Of a DNA stretch of 64,000 nt, positions 23,192 to 35,604 are shown piece after piece (the first letter of the stretch is position 1; every line of letters begins with the position of its first letter). The notes under the pieces were generated by a model. The model had not been told where the DNA came from. It ran no database searches and saw only the letters and a program-made list of their open reading frames with translations. This DNA is from Bidens hawaiensis (Eukaryota; Streptophyta; Magnoliopsida; Asterales; Asteraceae). The stretch covers positions 62,001 to 126,000 of the forward strand of contig JAIQDT010002833.1 of the NCBI GenBank assembly GCA_021521415.1, read 5' to 3'. The translations under genes and the position numbers were made by a program.

Positions 23192-23320
23192 CTAGAAAAT
23201 GTTCCCGTGCTTTGCAGCGGGAATATTGTTGATACACATTAGTCCGCATGTTGTAATGAGAACTTTGATAAAACACTAAGTTAATAAAGTTTGTTCACAC
23301 GTTAAAATGGCTCGATTTTA
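23192..23320 (-). mobile_element. Helitron 3' end (minus strand)
   Basis: On the minus strand CCCGCTGCAAAGCACGGG forms a hairpin. After twelve bases comes CTAG (23195-23192), followed by T. This is the diagnostic right end of a plant Helitron. The 5' end, at higher coordinates, was not found. The marked extent covers only the recognisable part. DNA from 23320 to 23754 shows no gene. Confidence 0.6.
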
Positions 23321-23970
23321 ATAAATTATATCAAAACGTATGTAGAAATAAGGTTGTCTTTATAAAAACTAAGTTGTTGTGGAGAAAACAAAAATATATT
23401 ATATCTGGTATACGTGTTTTGGTCATGCATTGCATGAGCTCGGTATTGAACCAACTTTATATCGAAGAGGACGTAGAAACATTGTCGTTTGTATTCAAAT
23501 TTATATCCAAGCAACTTATGTGTAGACGGTAAATAAAAATAAGTATTAACAGTGATTCGGAATTTAAGAAACGAAAGTAAAAAAGATGTTAGAAAATAAA
23601 ATATGTAACATTAAAAGTTAGTTATAAATGATTAACTTCCTTAGACACATGGTTAAAAGCAATTAGTTGTGTTTATGAATAGTAAATATATACGAGTAAA
23701 CTAACACTTGAGAATTAATATACATATATAATGGCATCTAACATCATTATATCATATCTTGATAAGTTAAGTTATAACAAAATCTATTTAATGTCATCTT
23801 GTTCATGTCCTAGGGTAGGCTAATATGAGAGCACTTCCTCAAGTAATTCAAGGCCAGACAGAACCATATATTAATCGAACACTAGAGACTTGTTTGGCAA
23901 ATGATTCGAGTTAAAAACCGCTAAAATTACCAAAAATAATTATTAATGAAGCGAATCTTTAACATGTAAG

Positions 23971-24038
23971 TAGAGGTGTTAAAAAAATCAGAATCCTAAT
24001 CCGCATCCAAAATATCCGAAAATTCAAATCCGAATTAT
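23971..24038. mobile_element. hAT-like MITE, left part (continues at 34691-35084)
   Basis: It starts TAGAGGTGTTAAAA at 23971 and closes with TTTAAACACTCCTA at 35084, with CATGTAAG (23963) and CATGTAAC (35085) as an 8-bp duplication at 7 of 8 bases. The interior consists of CCGAAAATTC and GGATATCCG words. A 10.6-kb LTR retrotransposon inserted into it at ATTAT, which belongs to this element. Confidence 0.75.
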
Positions 24039-26614
24039 TGTAACGTCTGTTAATTTCCGATAAAAGGTTTAACCTTGTAGTGTTGTGTGCACCTCCCGGG
24101 CTTTACCCGGCATTCTCCCAAGAGCTCCTTGCCATCCTCGTAAGCTTGTCATACATAACTTTCTTACAAGTTCAACCATTAGTAAAGTGGAGGGGCCAGA
24201 ATGTATATTGTTAATATATTATTTATAAAAAAAATAAACCCTAGCCTCACCCTAAATCCCGATCGGCGCCCAACAGCCCCCCTCCTCGTTTTGGGTGCAA
24301 TCAGCCACCGTCCAGCCATCCAAAGTTCAATTCCAGGTCGGTATTAGATGTCTACAACTCTTTTTCACCTTAATTCATCCTTATGGCTTGTTTATTCGTC
24401 GTTAAACCGCTTGTTTTAGGTTTACCGAGTGGCTATCCAATTGAGCAGTTCCGGGACTGTTTTGGTTGAGGTTTTTGCACCAAAGTCTTCCTAGGTATGT
24501 CTAGTATAACATACTTAAAAACCATGTTCATTGGTGTTTGTTAGATTGATCAACTAGTTGTAGTTTGATTGTTAGTGTTTGGTTGACTAGAATTGTAATT
24601 TGATGCGTTTAATGTGAGGGTTGAAGTGATTAACGACCAATTCAGCTCGGGGGAATTTGGTTTGATGTACGGGCTGTTGAAAAATCATTTTTATAAGTTA
24701 TGGGGCTGAATTGGTTGTCGGTTACTCAAACGGGTCGGTACAACGCGCAATTTCGTTTATTGGATAGTTGGTGCGTTGTACTTGCGAGTTACCGACCCAT
24801 TTGACTCGTGTAGCGTCGTGTGGAGTTATTGGCTGTGAATTTATCATATTGGGTCCACACAGGGTTGAGTTGGATGTTAACTGCCTAAACGACTCTTAAA
24901 TGCACGTGTTAGTATCACCCAGTGCCTTCGGGGGTAATTTGGGAATTCTTTACACCCGGGAGTATCTATGGGTCGTTTTGGTAAACTTAAGGCCCCAGGG
25001 GCTGTTATGATTGAGTTTGATGAGGTCGGGGCTTTAGGTAACTCGAACCATGTTAGAACATCTTGTAGGATAAACGAGTCCTTTCGATATCGTTATTAAT
25101 GTTTGTATGTAAACCGACAGGTGTTTGAGGTTTGGGATTACTTAGGGGTCCTCTAGCTTGTGGTGAAATCGTACCTTGTGTCAGGTGAGTTCATGATGCC
25201 CTTTTTTAACTCTTTTTACGTTTTGGGCTGGCATACACACTCAATTACAGTTTTACCCGATTTTACTCGTTAAAACAATTTGAAGATCATTGTATTGTTT
25301 TGATAATGTTTGTGCAATTGTGAAAACCCAGTGTAAGTTACATTCTGTGCCTTAGGATATTTTAGACTCGTTTGGTCATAAATTCCTTAAGGTTATATAC
25401 CTGGTTATGGTCTAGACTCGAGGATGTTAATAGGCTGTGTAGTAATTGAATATGAGTAGACCTATTTACTTAGTTCATGTATTGAACTGATTATTATATT
25501 ACCTTATGGCCCATAGGCTTGCTTGTAATATGGTATATTTTGGGATGATATATATATAGGGATGTATGTATGTAGATGCATGTGTTACCTTATGGCCTAT
25601 GATTAGTGATGTTAGTTTGCCATTCGTGACTAAGGATGGCTTACTTACGATATGGTATATTTTGGGATTATATATATGTATGAGTATGTGTTACCTTAAA
25701 GCCTACGGTTGTGTGATGATATTTAGTTCTTTGTGGCAAGGAATGATGTGAGTAGGCTTATTGATGTATGTGTGCATGGTGATTACGGTCGGATCAAATA
25801 TATTACTCGGGTTTTCAAATCCCATGGTGGAGAGGCTCGTGTGGGGTGATCATCATTTTGGCGGGTCAAATATATTACTCGGGTTTTCAAATCCCGTGGT
25901 GAAGAGGCCCGTTGTATGTTAAACCGTGTTCGGGTCAAATATATTACTCGGGTTGTACTCGTGGTGGAGAGGCCCGTATCACGTGTTTGGATGTGTAAGC
26001 TGTGACCGAGTCAAATATATTACTCGGGTTTGACTCGTGGTGGAGAGGCTCGTGTCACGTGCTTAGGTCTTACCGCGTCTGGGTCAAATATATTACTCGA
26101 GTCTTGACTCGTGGTGGAGAGGCCCGTGTACGTGTGTTCGACGATGAATGTATTATTTGGTGAACTATATTCATTTATTTTATTATTATCCTCTCTGCTG
26201 TTTAGAGCTATAACTTTGAAATACAGTATGAATTATTGTTTATGAAAACTTGAACTCACTCAGCTCTAGCTAACTTTGTGTGTATGTTAGATTGACTTTC
26301 AGGTTAAGGAGTGGATGTTACCGCTTGGACGTGCTGGATGCTACTCGGAGTTGAAGGCATTTCTAGACGAAGACTTTAAAATAAAACAAACACTTTACTT
26401 TATATTCAGTTTTGGGATTTTAGATACTTAAATTTTTTCCACTGTTTTTCATTTGGTATTTTTCCGGTTTTGGGAATTTTTGATGCTTATGAATTTCCGC
26501 TGTTATATTACTCTGAACTGGTTTTAAATAAAATGAAACGTTTGGTTTTAAATTTTTGGTGAAATTGTGGATGTGATTACCAACTGTAAGATTCCCGGGG
26601 TTCGAGGTCTTACA
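24039..26614 (+). repeat. Left LTR of the Ty3-type element
   Basis: 2576 bp, TGTAACGTCTG...GAGGTCTTACA. It matches the right LTR along its whole length apart from scattered substitutions, a TA-repeat length change and the insertion in the right copy. Confidence 0.93.
25788..26130 (+). repeat. Five tandem 70-74 bp units in the left LTR
   Basis: Each unit holds TCAAATATATTACTCGGGT or a close form followed by CGTGGTGGAGAGGCCCGT. They start near 25793, 25865, 25935, 26009 and 26083. The same array is in the right LTR (33865-34205), so it predates insertion. Confidence 0.9.
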
Positions 26615-26617
26615 AGT

Positions 26618-26631
26618 TGGTATCAGAGCCA
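26618..26631 (+). other. Primer-binding site, tRNA-iMet type
   Basis: TTGGTATCAGAGCCATGG, three bases after the left LTR end, contains the TGGTATCAGAGCCA complement of initiator methionine tRNA. Confidence 0.9.
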
Positions 26632-26965
26632 TGGTTCGAGGGATCCGAGCATTCTCGAATGCTTGGACTCGATCTGTAAAAGAAAAGACTAGAAAAGCCA
26701 ACTGTGAGTAGCTGCACGCCAAGAGGTAAATTTTATATTTGTTTATTCATTTTTATAAGTATTAGAGTTCTATTATGTGCATATTTGCTTAAATGTTAGA
26801 TGGGATGCTAATATGGTTAGGGGCAGGGGGTGCTTAGGATGGGCGGGTAAAGTGAACAATTAATAACACTTGATCAACGTTATTAGTAGTTTACCGTTAT
26901 CTTTCATGTTCTAAATACTACCTGTGTCTGACCGTGTCAGGGTTCTGTCCTTGTAGGAATAGGAT

Positions 26966-29900
26966 ATGGCCAATACCCGTGTCACACCCCAACCTAAGTC
27001 GGAAATGCCGGGGTGTGAGCATGATTACTCATAGCTCGAGGTAACTATCATGCAATAATTGTGACAATATCTAATAATTAATTCATTCCAAAAATAACCA
27101 AATAATATCCAAAAATAGTAATTTAATTTCCAAACAATAACCCATGACAAAATAGAAATAATCCAAATTATAACTTAAATAAAGTGTTTCTTGAAATGGC
27201 ATAAGGTCTCAATCTAGCATTCCAATACTCCAAGTCTTCAGTTTAAACGATAACCTGCATATACATAGAAAATACAATAGTTTTGTCAACAAAAAATGTT
27301 GAGTGAGCATGCCATTAATTTTGCAATGATATATATAATATGAAAAGTAGCAAAACGCAAGTAAAGCGGTAAATAAACCAAACCAATGAGCAACTAAGTG
27401 TCAAGTGAACCATTGCCAAGCGAATCGGGCGCCGGTTAAAACTAGACGTTCGAATGATCATACTATATTGAGAATATGGTGGACCTCTCCAAATGCGCAA
27501 ATTAAATAAGTAATCAATTTAGCAACTAGGTCTAGTAATTCACACACAATACCACATTTGCTAATGTTAAGATATGTATAATATGAAATATTATAAGTAC
27601 GTATACGCCCCCAAAACTTTTGAAAATATGTGAAAACGGGGGGATGACAAAACTCACCTTAGTAATAAGCGAGTTAATAATAATTAAGAAAAAGAATAAC
27701 GAGTCTTCTCTCTTGATTGATTCCAGCCAATCGTAAGGGTTCAAGGGTATTTTTTGTTTGTTAATGGAGGGTTTTGAACCTTGCAAGAGTTAAGAAAAGT
27801 TTCGTGAGCATAAAGGCTTTTGAACTCACAAAACAACAAGAGTGCAAATTCACCTATGATGCCTCTAGAACTTGTGACTCTTTTGGGAGAATGTCGGGTC
27901 GTTTCTAGGCATCAAATGCACCTGGGAATTCAACCAAACTAAACATTAATGAAATCCTTAGAAGTGGGAAAAAGAATCAACGAAATCGGAGTTCGTTTGA
28001 TACCTTAAACAGGATGACAAAGCAAAAGTATCACTGCAGTATCGGTTCTTGCACAGTATTGATGTTAAGTGGATTTAAAGGTCGAAAACTTGATAAAATG
28101 AAGTGAGGTTGGTGTTAATCTTTCAGGAGGAGATTGAAGGTTAATATAGAAGAAGAATGGAGCCATTTAGTTGAATTTGGAGTGAGATATGAGCCTTCAA
28201 AGTTGACTTTCAGCTACTGGTAGAATCTAGGATAGAGACAGTGAAAGATTTGGTAGATTTTGTAGGTGTTGGAGTGGAGTGTAAGGTTGTCCAAGATATT
28301 GAAGAGTCCAAGAAGTTGACTTCTGGATTTCTTTGCAAGATTTGAAATATCTTTGCTAAGTCAACTATCATCTAGAAGGTAAATAGATAAAGAAAAAGAA
28401 ATGTAGGAAGGAAATGGTTTTGTAACTTTAAAATGTTATGACTAGACACTTGGAATTGCATATGTTATTTAGTAGAGAATCGAAGGGGTTATATTTTTAG
28501 GAGAGTTGGAAGTTATCTCAAGAATTGGATAAAAAAATGTATGACTTATATGTGTGTGCATATCTCGACAGATTAAGGAAAAAGGAAGCACGTGTATTGT
28601 GTTTTAATATATCTATAATTATGTCATACAAATATGATTTAATTTTGTTAGCTTTTAAAAATATATGGATTTTACTATGTTATACATGCACTTTTGTAGT
28701 ATAAATAAAGAACAAACATTAAATAAATCATGGAGGGCTGAAAGTGAATACTTATAATTGCAAAATTTTATTAAAGATTAGGATCCGAAAGATGTTCGTA
28801 CAATGACAAAATGAAAACAAACGAATATGGTAAAAACCCGAAATGTTACAACCCGTACGGCGAGGAGTGGTCGTCCTAGAGGTCGTGGTCGTAGGCCACG
28901 TGCCGAGAGTGAGAGAGAGAGCCTGACTCCGCAGCAAGAAGGGACCCTGATTCAGGGAGAGGGGGATAGCCCCGCCTTAGGCCCCGCTATACGCGTGGCC
29001 ATCACAGATGAGGTTTATCAGGTACTTCAGAGCGTTATTCCCGAGATTGTTGCTGAGGCGGTTAGGGTTGCAAAAGAGTCAATGGTTGGTAAGAGTGCGG
29101 ATAAGCAGGGAAAGGGTCAAGAGACTCAGGTTGAAGACAAGGTGGTGGTGTCAAGCGAGTGGGAGGAAGAAGTTCGTGCGTTTAGTGTATCTTCTAAAGG
29201 TTGTTCCTATAGGGATTTCAAGAAGTGCGACCCTCCCGCTTTCGATGGTACTAAAGATGCGTTGGCAGCTCATCAGTGGGTTAGAGAGATGAAAGCCATA
29301 TTGAGGGTTAGTAAGTGCAAATAGGAGGACATGGTGACTTATGCTACTGCCTCGTTTCGTTCCGAGGCGCTGTGTTGGTGGAATACTCTAGCTCAGGCTA
29401 TGGGTAATCGTTCTATTAGGAGGATGGCTTGGGAAGAGTTGAAGCAGTTGGTTATCGATCATTTTTGCCCTCCGCATGAATTAGATAAGATGGAGCAGGA
29501 GTTCTTAGTTTTAGAAGCTGGTGATATGTCACATCGAGAGTATACTACAAAATTCAACCAAATGGCTCGCTTATGTCCCGATCTAGTTACACATGAAAGT
29601 AAAAGAATCAAAAAGTACGTGAAGGGTCTTCCGGTAGATGTTCATAGGGGGGTGGTGACCACCGGCATGAGCTCTTTCCATTCGGTTGTTACCCTGGCAG
29701 GTACATTGTATGAACAGAGAGAGATGGTGAGCCCAACTGAATTTGGAAAATATTGGAAACCGAGCTCTAACTCCAATGGCAAACATTATGGGGGCAATGA
29801 TTTTGTGTCGGCTGGGAAGAAAGCGAGGACGGAGACGTCGGATCGTAAGGTTAAGGGGTATAGCGATGGATGCAGGAAGTGCGGGAAACCGCATCGGGGG

Positions 29901-30168
29901 GGAATGCAGGCCTGGGGCTATGCCCTGTTTTCGTTGTGGGAAGACTGGACACGCCAGCTATGAGTGCCCGATTTTGATTTGTTTCTGATGTAGGGGGTCT
30001 GGACATTTAGCGTCAAATTGCCATACCAATAGGGCGGGGGGATCCGAGCAGGGGACTTCATCGAGGGGGGAAATGGAAGAAAGACCGAAGGTTAAGGCGA
30101 GTGCCTTTAGTATCTCGAAGAAGGAGGCAAAGGAGGATGCGGACACCATTTCAGGTAACCCATTGTAA
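26966..30168 (+). pseudogene. gag: Ty3-type gag, split and broken
   Basis: Gag is the structural protein that packages retrotransposon RNA. The first five codons (ATGGCCAATACCCG) are at 26966-26979. A solo LTR follows, and the frame resumes at 28851 with TRTARSGRPRGRGRR. The retrotransposon gag domain (YRDFKKCDPPAFDGT, then SEALCWWN and EFLVLEAGDMSHREYTTKF) is clear. It ends with zinc knuckles CRKCGKPH, CFRCGKTGHASYEC and a CxxCxxxxHxxxxC missing one codon. Lesions besides the insertion are TAG at 29322-29324 in place of a probable GAG, one extra G in the G-run at 29896-29902, TGA at 29986-29988 within the last knuckle, and TAA at 30166. Confidence 0.9.
26980..28850 (-). mobile_element. Solo LTR nested in gag (1.87 kb)
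   Basis: On the plus strand it runs from TGTCACACCCCAACC to AAATGTTACA, flanked by identical ACCCG at 26975-26979 and 28851-28855. Read on the minus strand it starts TGTAACATTTCGGG and ends GGTTGGGGTGTGACA, with TG..CA ends. Excision rejoins the gag start codon to its frame exactly. No internal region remains. Confidence 0.92.
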
Positions 30169-30364
30169 ATGTTTTATTCGTTAAAATTGCACTGCCCATT
30201 TATCTCCCTCTCGAATGCTTTCGTGTGTAATTGTTTGGCTAGGAAGTGGTACGATATCATTAGTAGGGGTGCTATTTATACCCGTTCTGTGTAGGATGTG
30301 ATGTTTTGAATTATCTCAATCCGTGCTGGTTCCAGTGTGGCGGGATTCAGGGACGAATCCCAAT

Positions 30365-30380
30365 TTTAGGGGGATAAACT
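30365..30380 (+). other. Polypurine tract
   Basis: TTTTAGGGGGATAAACT lies directly before the right LTR start TGTAACG and after GGGACGAATCCC. Confidence 0.75.
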
Positions 30381-32022
30381 TGTAACGTCCGTTAATTTCC
30401 GATAAAAGGTTTAACCTTGTACTGTTGTGTGCACCTCTCGGGCTTGACCCGGCATTCTCCCGAGAGCTCCTTGCCACCCTCGTAAGCTTGTCATACATAA
30501 CTTTCTTACAAGTTCAACCATTAGTAAAGTGGAGAGGCCAGAATGTATATTGTTAATATATTATTTATAAAAAAAATTAAACCCTAGCCTCACCCTAAAT
30601 CCCGATCGGCGCCTAACAGCCCCCCCCCCTCCTCGTTTTCCTTGCAATCAGCCATCCAAAGTTCAATTCCAGGTCGGTATTAGATGTCTACAACTATTTT
30701 TCACCTTAATTCATCCTTATGGCTCGTTTATTCGTCGTTAAACCGCTTGTTTTAGGTTTACCGAGTGGCTGTCCAATTGAGCAGTTCCAGGACTGTTTTG
30801 GTTGAGGTTTTTGCACCAAAGTCTTCCTAGGTATGTCTAGTATAACATACTTAAAAACCATGTTCGTTGGTGTTTGTTAGATTGGTCAACTAGTTGTAGT
30901 TTGATTGTTAGTGTTCGGTTGCCTAGAATTGTAGTTTGATGCGTTTAACGCGAGGGTTGAAGTGATTAACGACCAATTCAGCTCGGGGGAACTTGGTTTG
31001 ATGTACGGGCTGTTGAAAAATCATTTTTATAAGTTATGGGGCTGAATTGGTTGTCGGTTACTCAAACGTGTCGGTGCAATGCGCAATTTCGTTTATTGGA
31101 TAGTTGGTGCGTTGTACTTACGAGTTACCGACCCATTTGACTCGTGTAGCGTCGTGTGGACTTATTGGCTGTGAATTTATCATATTGGGTCCACACGGGG
31201 TTGAGTTGGATGTTAACTGCCTAAACGACTCTTAAACGCGCGTGTTAGTATCACCTAGTGCATTCGGGGGTAATTTGGGAATTCTTTACACCCGGGAGTA
31301 TCTATGGGTCGTTTTGGTAAACTTAAGGCCCCAGGGGCTGTTATGATTGAGTTTGATGAGGTCGGGGCTTTAGGTAACTCGAACCATGTTAGAACATCTC
31401 GTAGGATAAACGAGTCCTTTCGATGTCGTTAGTAATGTTTGTATGTAAACCGACAGTTGTTTGAGTTTTGGGATTACTTAGGGGTCCTCTAGCTTGTGGT
31501 GAAATCATACCTTGTGTCAGGTGAGTTCATGATGCCCTTTTTTAACTCTTTTTATGTTTTGGGCTGGCATACACACTCAATTACAGTTTTACCCGATTTT
31601 ACTCGTTAAAACAATTTGAAGATCATTGTATTGTTTTGATAATGTTTGTGCAATTATGAAAACCCAGTGTGAGTTACATTCTGTGCATTAGGATATTTTA
31701 GACTCGTTTGGTCATAAATTCCTTAAGGTTATATACCTGGTTATGGTCTAGACTCGAGGATGTTAATAGGCTGTGTAGTAATTGAATACGAGTAGACCTA
31801 TTTACTTAGTTCATGTATTGAACTGATTATTATATATTACCTTATGGCCCATAGGCTTGCTTGTAATATGGTATATTTTGGGATGCTATATATATATATA
31901 TGTATATATATATAGGGATGTATGTATGTAGATGCATGTGTTACCTTATGGCCTATGATTAGTGACGTTAGTTTGCCATTCGTGACTAAGGATGGCTTAC
32001 TTTCGATATGGTATATTTTGAG

Positions 32023-32070
<48 letters not shown>

Positions 32071-32106
32071 AGTATGTGTTACCTTATAACCTACGGTTGT
32101 GTGATG

Positions 32107-33784
32107 TGGTGTGTTGTAAAGCACACGTATTTTCCGCACCTTTTATCTATGTATTGTATTACATTTTATGTATTTTAACTTGTTTTAGATAGGTTTTACA
32201 TATTTTTATTTATCTTGTAGGCAAAGGGTGGAAAGGAAGAAAAACCGGACTTTTGGAGCAGTTTACGAGTCTTCTACGCATAAGTTTACATGTAAAACTC
32301 AAAGCCGGCCCGTTTACATCATGGAAAAGCCCAAGCCTCCTGTTAATATTATAATAAAAAAAAGAAAAAAAAAACCCAAAGGGGGCCTTAAACCTTCCGA
32401 TCGCAGCTGGGCAGAAAAGAAGAAAAGAGAAAAAGTTTTTTGCAAGCTAGGTCTTGGTGTCTTGGCGGCTAGGGAAGGTAGAAGAAGGCAAGGACAAGTC
32501 TCTTGATCGTTTACCATCAATTTTACAGCCAATGAGCAGCCCGGAATCACTCCATATCCTTCCATCTTTTACGTTGTTCATCATATTATTTTACTTGTTC
32601 AATTGACTACATAGTTTTGCAATTGTATTAGAGATTGACTTGTTTATGATTGCTATTGATTGTTGGATGATTGTTAAGATGTTTGAGATGAGTTTAATGA
32701 TGTTTTTAATGAGTATTCATGGTTTTCCAAATATGATTAGAGGCTAAACTTGTTAGTTCTACCTAGGAATGATGATTATTGTTAGTGTTTGATGAGCTTG
32801 TTGGATTGTTTGATTGTTTGATTGATAGACGTATATTGTTATTGTAAAGTTTGATTTAGACATGAAATAGGTTGTGTTTAAGTGCTGGAAATATTGGTTC
32901 ATTCATTGCTTAAACCCCGTGTGTCGGTTAATTAGTTTTGTGTTGATTGATCGGTGCATTGTTTGATTCTAGACTTTGTGTTTAGGGTTTGTTTGCGGTA
33001 GGAATAACCGTAGGGTTTTGTTGCATGATTTATTGGATTAAGTATAGTGGTTGGACACCTTCTTTGAGACCGAGAGGTGATAAGAAGTTAGGGTCGTCTC
33101 ATTACCTTTGCATGCTAGAATAAGGATTGCGCGAGAGCGAGTTCGTTTCTTGTCAGGTTTAGGTGTTTTGAGCGACTAGTTGATCTATTTTGGTTTAAGT
33201 TGAATTGTTCCTCTATCCTTGGTTGTGTAGTATTCATTGCCATTAGGGTCGAGTGTTGGTGAGACCGAGAGGTGATCCATCATTAGAACACGTTAGCAAT
33301 TGTTTCCCGGTTTGGTCGTTTTAGCCGATTTTGAGTAGTTTAGGCTTGTTGAGTGAGACCGAGAGGTAATCCAGTGAGCCCGAGCGATCCTTAGTCGTGT
33401 CATCTTTAGGGACCGGTGTCTTGATATCATTCAATCCATTAGCTTGTTAGGCCTACAATTTGATTCAGACCTAGGTAGATGTTTTTCTCCATCCTAAGTT
33501 AACACAGTTAGTTCCCCGTTAAGTTATCTATTTTTGGTAAGTTTTGTCAGTCAGTTAGGTTAGTTCTGTTAAGTAATTAAAAATCAAAAATCAATTAAAT
33601 ATTATTCTAAGGTAGGTCTTGTCTAGGGTTAGTAATCGTTAGCGTCTTACGTATTCACGTGTTCGATACTCGGACTTCCTAGGTCTATACTACTTGCGAT
33701 CGGTACACTTGCCGGTTGTGTGTGGTTTTAGGATTTTCGTTTTAATATTAAAACTTAGTTGTGAGGGTTATCCGACACACATCA
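32107..33784. mobile_element. Solo LTR nested in the right LTR (1.68 kb)
   Basis: It is bounded by TGGTGTGTTG and GACACACATCA (TG..CA, inverted ends). It is flanked by identical TGATG at 32102-32106 and 33785-33789. The left LTR lacks it, giving the empty site. The words CGATCGGTACACTTGCCGG and GACTTCCTAGGTCTATACTA near 33670-33720 resemble Tat/Athila-type LTRs. That family assignment and the orientation are tentative. The open frames at 32228-32565 are not genes. Confidence 0.88.
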
Positions 33785-33854
33785 TGATGATATTTAGTTC
33801 ATTGTGGCTAAGAATGATGTGAGTAGGCTTATTGATGTGTGTGTGCATGGTGAT

Positions 33855-34205
33855 TATGGCCGGGTCAAATATATTACTCGGGTTTTCAAATCCCGTGGTG
33901 GAGAGGCCCGTGTGGCGTGATCATCATTTTGGCGGGTCAAATATATTACTCAGGTTTTCAAATCCCGTGGTGAAGAGGCCCGTTGTATGTTAAACCGTGA
34001 TCGGGTCAAATATATTACTCGGGTTGTACTCGTGGTGGAGAAGCCCGCATCATGTGTTTGGATGTGTAAGCTGTGACCGAGTCAAATATATTACTCGGGT
34101 TTGACTCGTGGTGGAGAGGCTCGTGTCACGTGCTTAGGTCTTACCGCGTCCGGGTCAAATATATTACTCGAGTCTTGACTCGTGGTGGAGAGGCCCGTGT
34201 ACGTG
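33855..34205 (+). repeat. Five tandem 70-74 bp units in the right LTR
   Basis: Counterpart of the array at 25788-26130 with the same five units and a few base changes. Confidence 0.9.
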
Positions 34206-34690
34206 TGTTCGACGATGAATGTATTATTTGGTGAACTATATTCATTTATTTTATTATTATCCTCTCTGCTGTTTAGAGCTATAACTTTGAAATACAGTAT
34301 GAATTATTGTTTATGAAAACTTGAACTCACTCAGCTCTAGCTAACTTTGTGTGTATGTTAGATTGACTTTCAGGTTAAGGAGTGGATGTTACCGCTTGGA
34401 CGTGCTGGATGCTACTCGGAGTTGAAGGCATTTCTAGACGAAGACTTTAAAATAAAACAAACACTTTACTTTATATTCAGTTTTGGGATTTTAGATACTT
34501 AAATTTTTCCCAGTGTTTTTCATTTGGTATTTTTCCGGTTTTGAGAATTTTTGATGCTTATGAATTTCCGCTGTTATATTACTCTGAACTGGTTTTAAAT
34601 AAAATGAAACGCTTGGTTTTAAATTTTTGGTGAAATTGTGGACGTGATTACCAACTGTAAGATTCCCGGGGTTTGGGGTCTCACAATTAT

Positions 34691-35084
34691 TCGAAAATTA
34701 GAAAATCCAAATCCTGGATATCCGATTTTTCGGATTCAGATTCGGATAGCGATTTTAAAAATTTTCCGACAGTTCGAATGTCAGTTCCGATATCCGAAAT
34801 ATTTTTTTATTATTATATAATAAATATTATTCATAAATTCGGATAATTTTTGGATAATTTTCGGATATTTCGGATATCTACGGATTTCGGATAATTTTTT
34901 GGATATCCGAAATATTTTTAAAAGTAGTTCTTAAATTTTTTTTATAATAATTATTTTTTTGTGGATATTTCGCATATATATTCTGTTCACTATCCGGCCG
35001 AATATCCGAAATTTCAGATCTAGATAGTGAAATCTAATATCCGAAAGATCCGGATATCCGAAAGTCCGACTTTAAACACTCCTA
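34691..35084. mobile_element. hAT-like MITE, right part
   Basis: It continues the element begun at 23971. It is dense in GGATATCCGAAA words and ends GACTTTAAACACTCCTA before CATGTAAC. Confidence 0.75.
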
Positions 35085-35604
35085 CATGTAACCACACAAA
35101 TATACATGATACAAGGGATAAACCGGTTGAGAATCATCACACACTATGAGAGCAAGCAAACTATAAAGAAATTAGATAAATTATTAAATAATCTATGTTA
35201 AAATATTATGCAATCATATGGTGTGGCGTAAATGGGCAAATCTAGGCCGACTAGTCTTGAGCTCGACTCAATTTACATAGGAGATCAAGAACTTGACTTG
35301 TGATTAATGTTAAAACTCACCTAGGCTTGGTGCAGTTGGTTTACTATTATTGTGTAGCTGTTTTTCTTTTTCGTTTTTTTTATTTTTTTATTTGTTTATA
35401 ATATTTATATATTCTTTTAGATTTTAATTTTATTTATTGTAAGAAAGTTAATAATATACTTAGGATTTGATAATTAAAGGGTTTTATAAATAAATGAGAT
35501 GTTATAACCTGTTTTAAAAGCTATTTGGGTTTGGTGAGATCCATGACCCGCTAATTTTTTTTACTACAAAATTGTTTCTTAATTATTATTATTATATATA
35601 TTTT

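Larger units (their letters stand above)
20895..23905. repeat. Direct duplication flanking the first small-protein gene
   Basis: 20895-21115 and 23755-23905 share CATGTCCT(G)GG(C/G)TAGGCT, CTCAAGTAA(C/T)TCAAGGC, ACCATATA and GACTTGTTTGG in order. The copies bracket the gene at 21943. The remaining DNA at 20357-21942 is AT-rich with no gene. Confidence 0.6.
24039..34685 (+). mobile_element. Gag-only Ty3-type LTR retrotransposon (10.6 kb with nested insertions)
   Basis: Both LTRs start TGTAACGTC and end CTTACA/CTCACA. The element is flanked by identical ATTAT at 24034-24038 and 34686-34690. A tRNA-iMet primer site follows the left LTR. A decayed gag with zinc knuckles lies inside, and a purine-rich tract lies just before the right LTR. 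There is no protease, reverse transcriptase or integrase. Only about 210 bp separate the gag end from the right LTR, so pol is deleted or never present. GGGACGAATCCC near 30350 is typical of the 3' end of plant Ty3 chromovirus polyproteins, which suggests deletion. Two solo LTRs are nested within. Confidence 0.93.
30381..34685 (+). repeat. Right LTR, interrupted by a solo LTR
   Basis: It starts TGTAACGTCCG at 30381 and ends GGGGTCTCACA at 34685. Without the insert at 32107-33784 and its 5-bp duplication it is about 2.62 kb. The extra length over the left LTR includes longer TA runs near 31890 and 32020-32065. Confidence 0.93.

Noticed and set aside
25788..26130. Regularly spaced repeats that might suggest a CRISPR array
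   Set aside because: Plant DNA, spacers are part of the repeat, and the same array is in both LTRs.
28827..28850. ATG at 28827 as the gag start
   Set aside because: These codons lie in the nested solo LTR. The true start is at 26966.
32228..32565. Lys-rich 92-codon plus frame and 83-codon minus frame
   Set aside because: Both overlap on opposite strands within a solo LTR and have no family motif.
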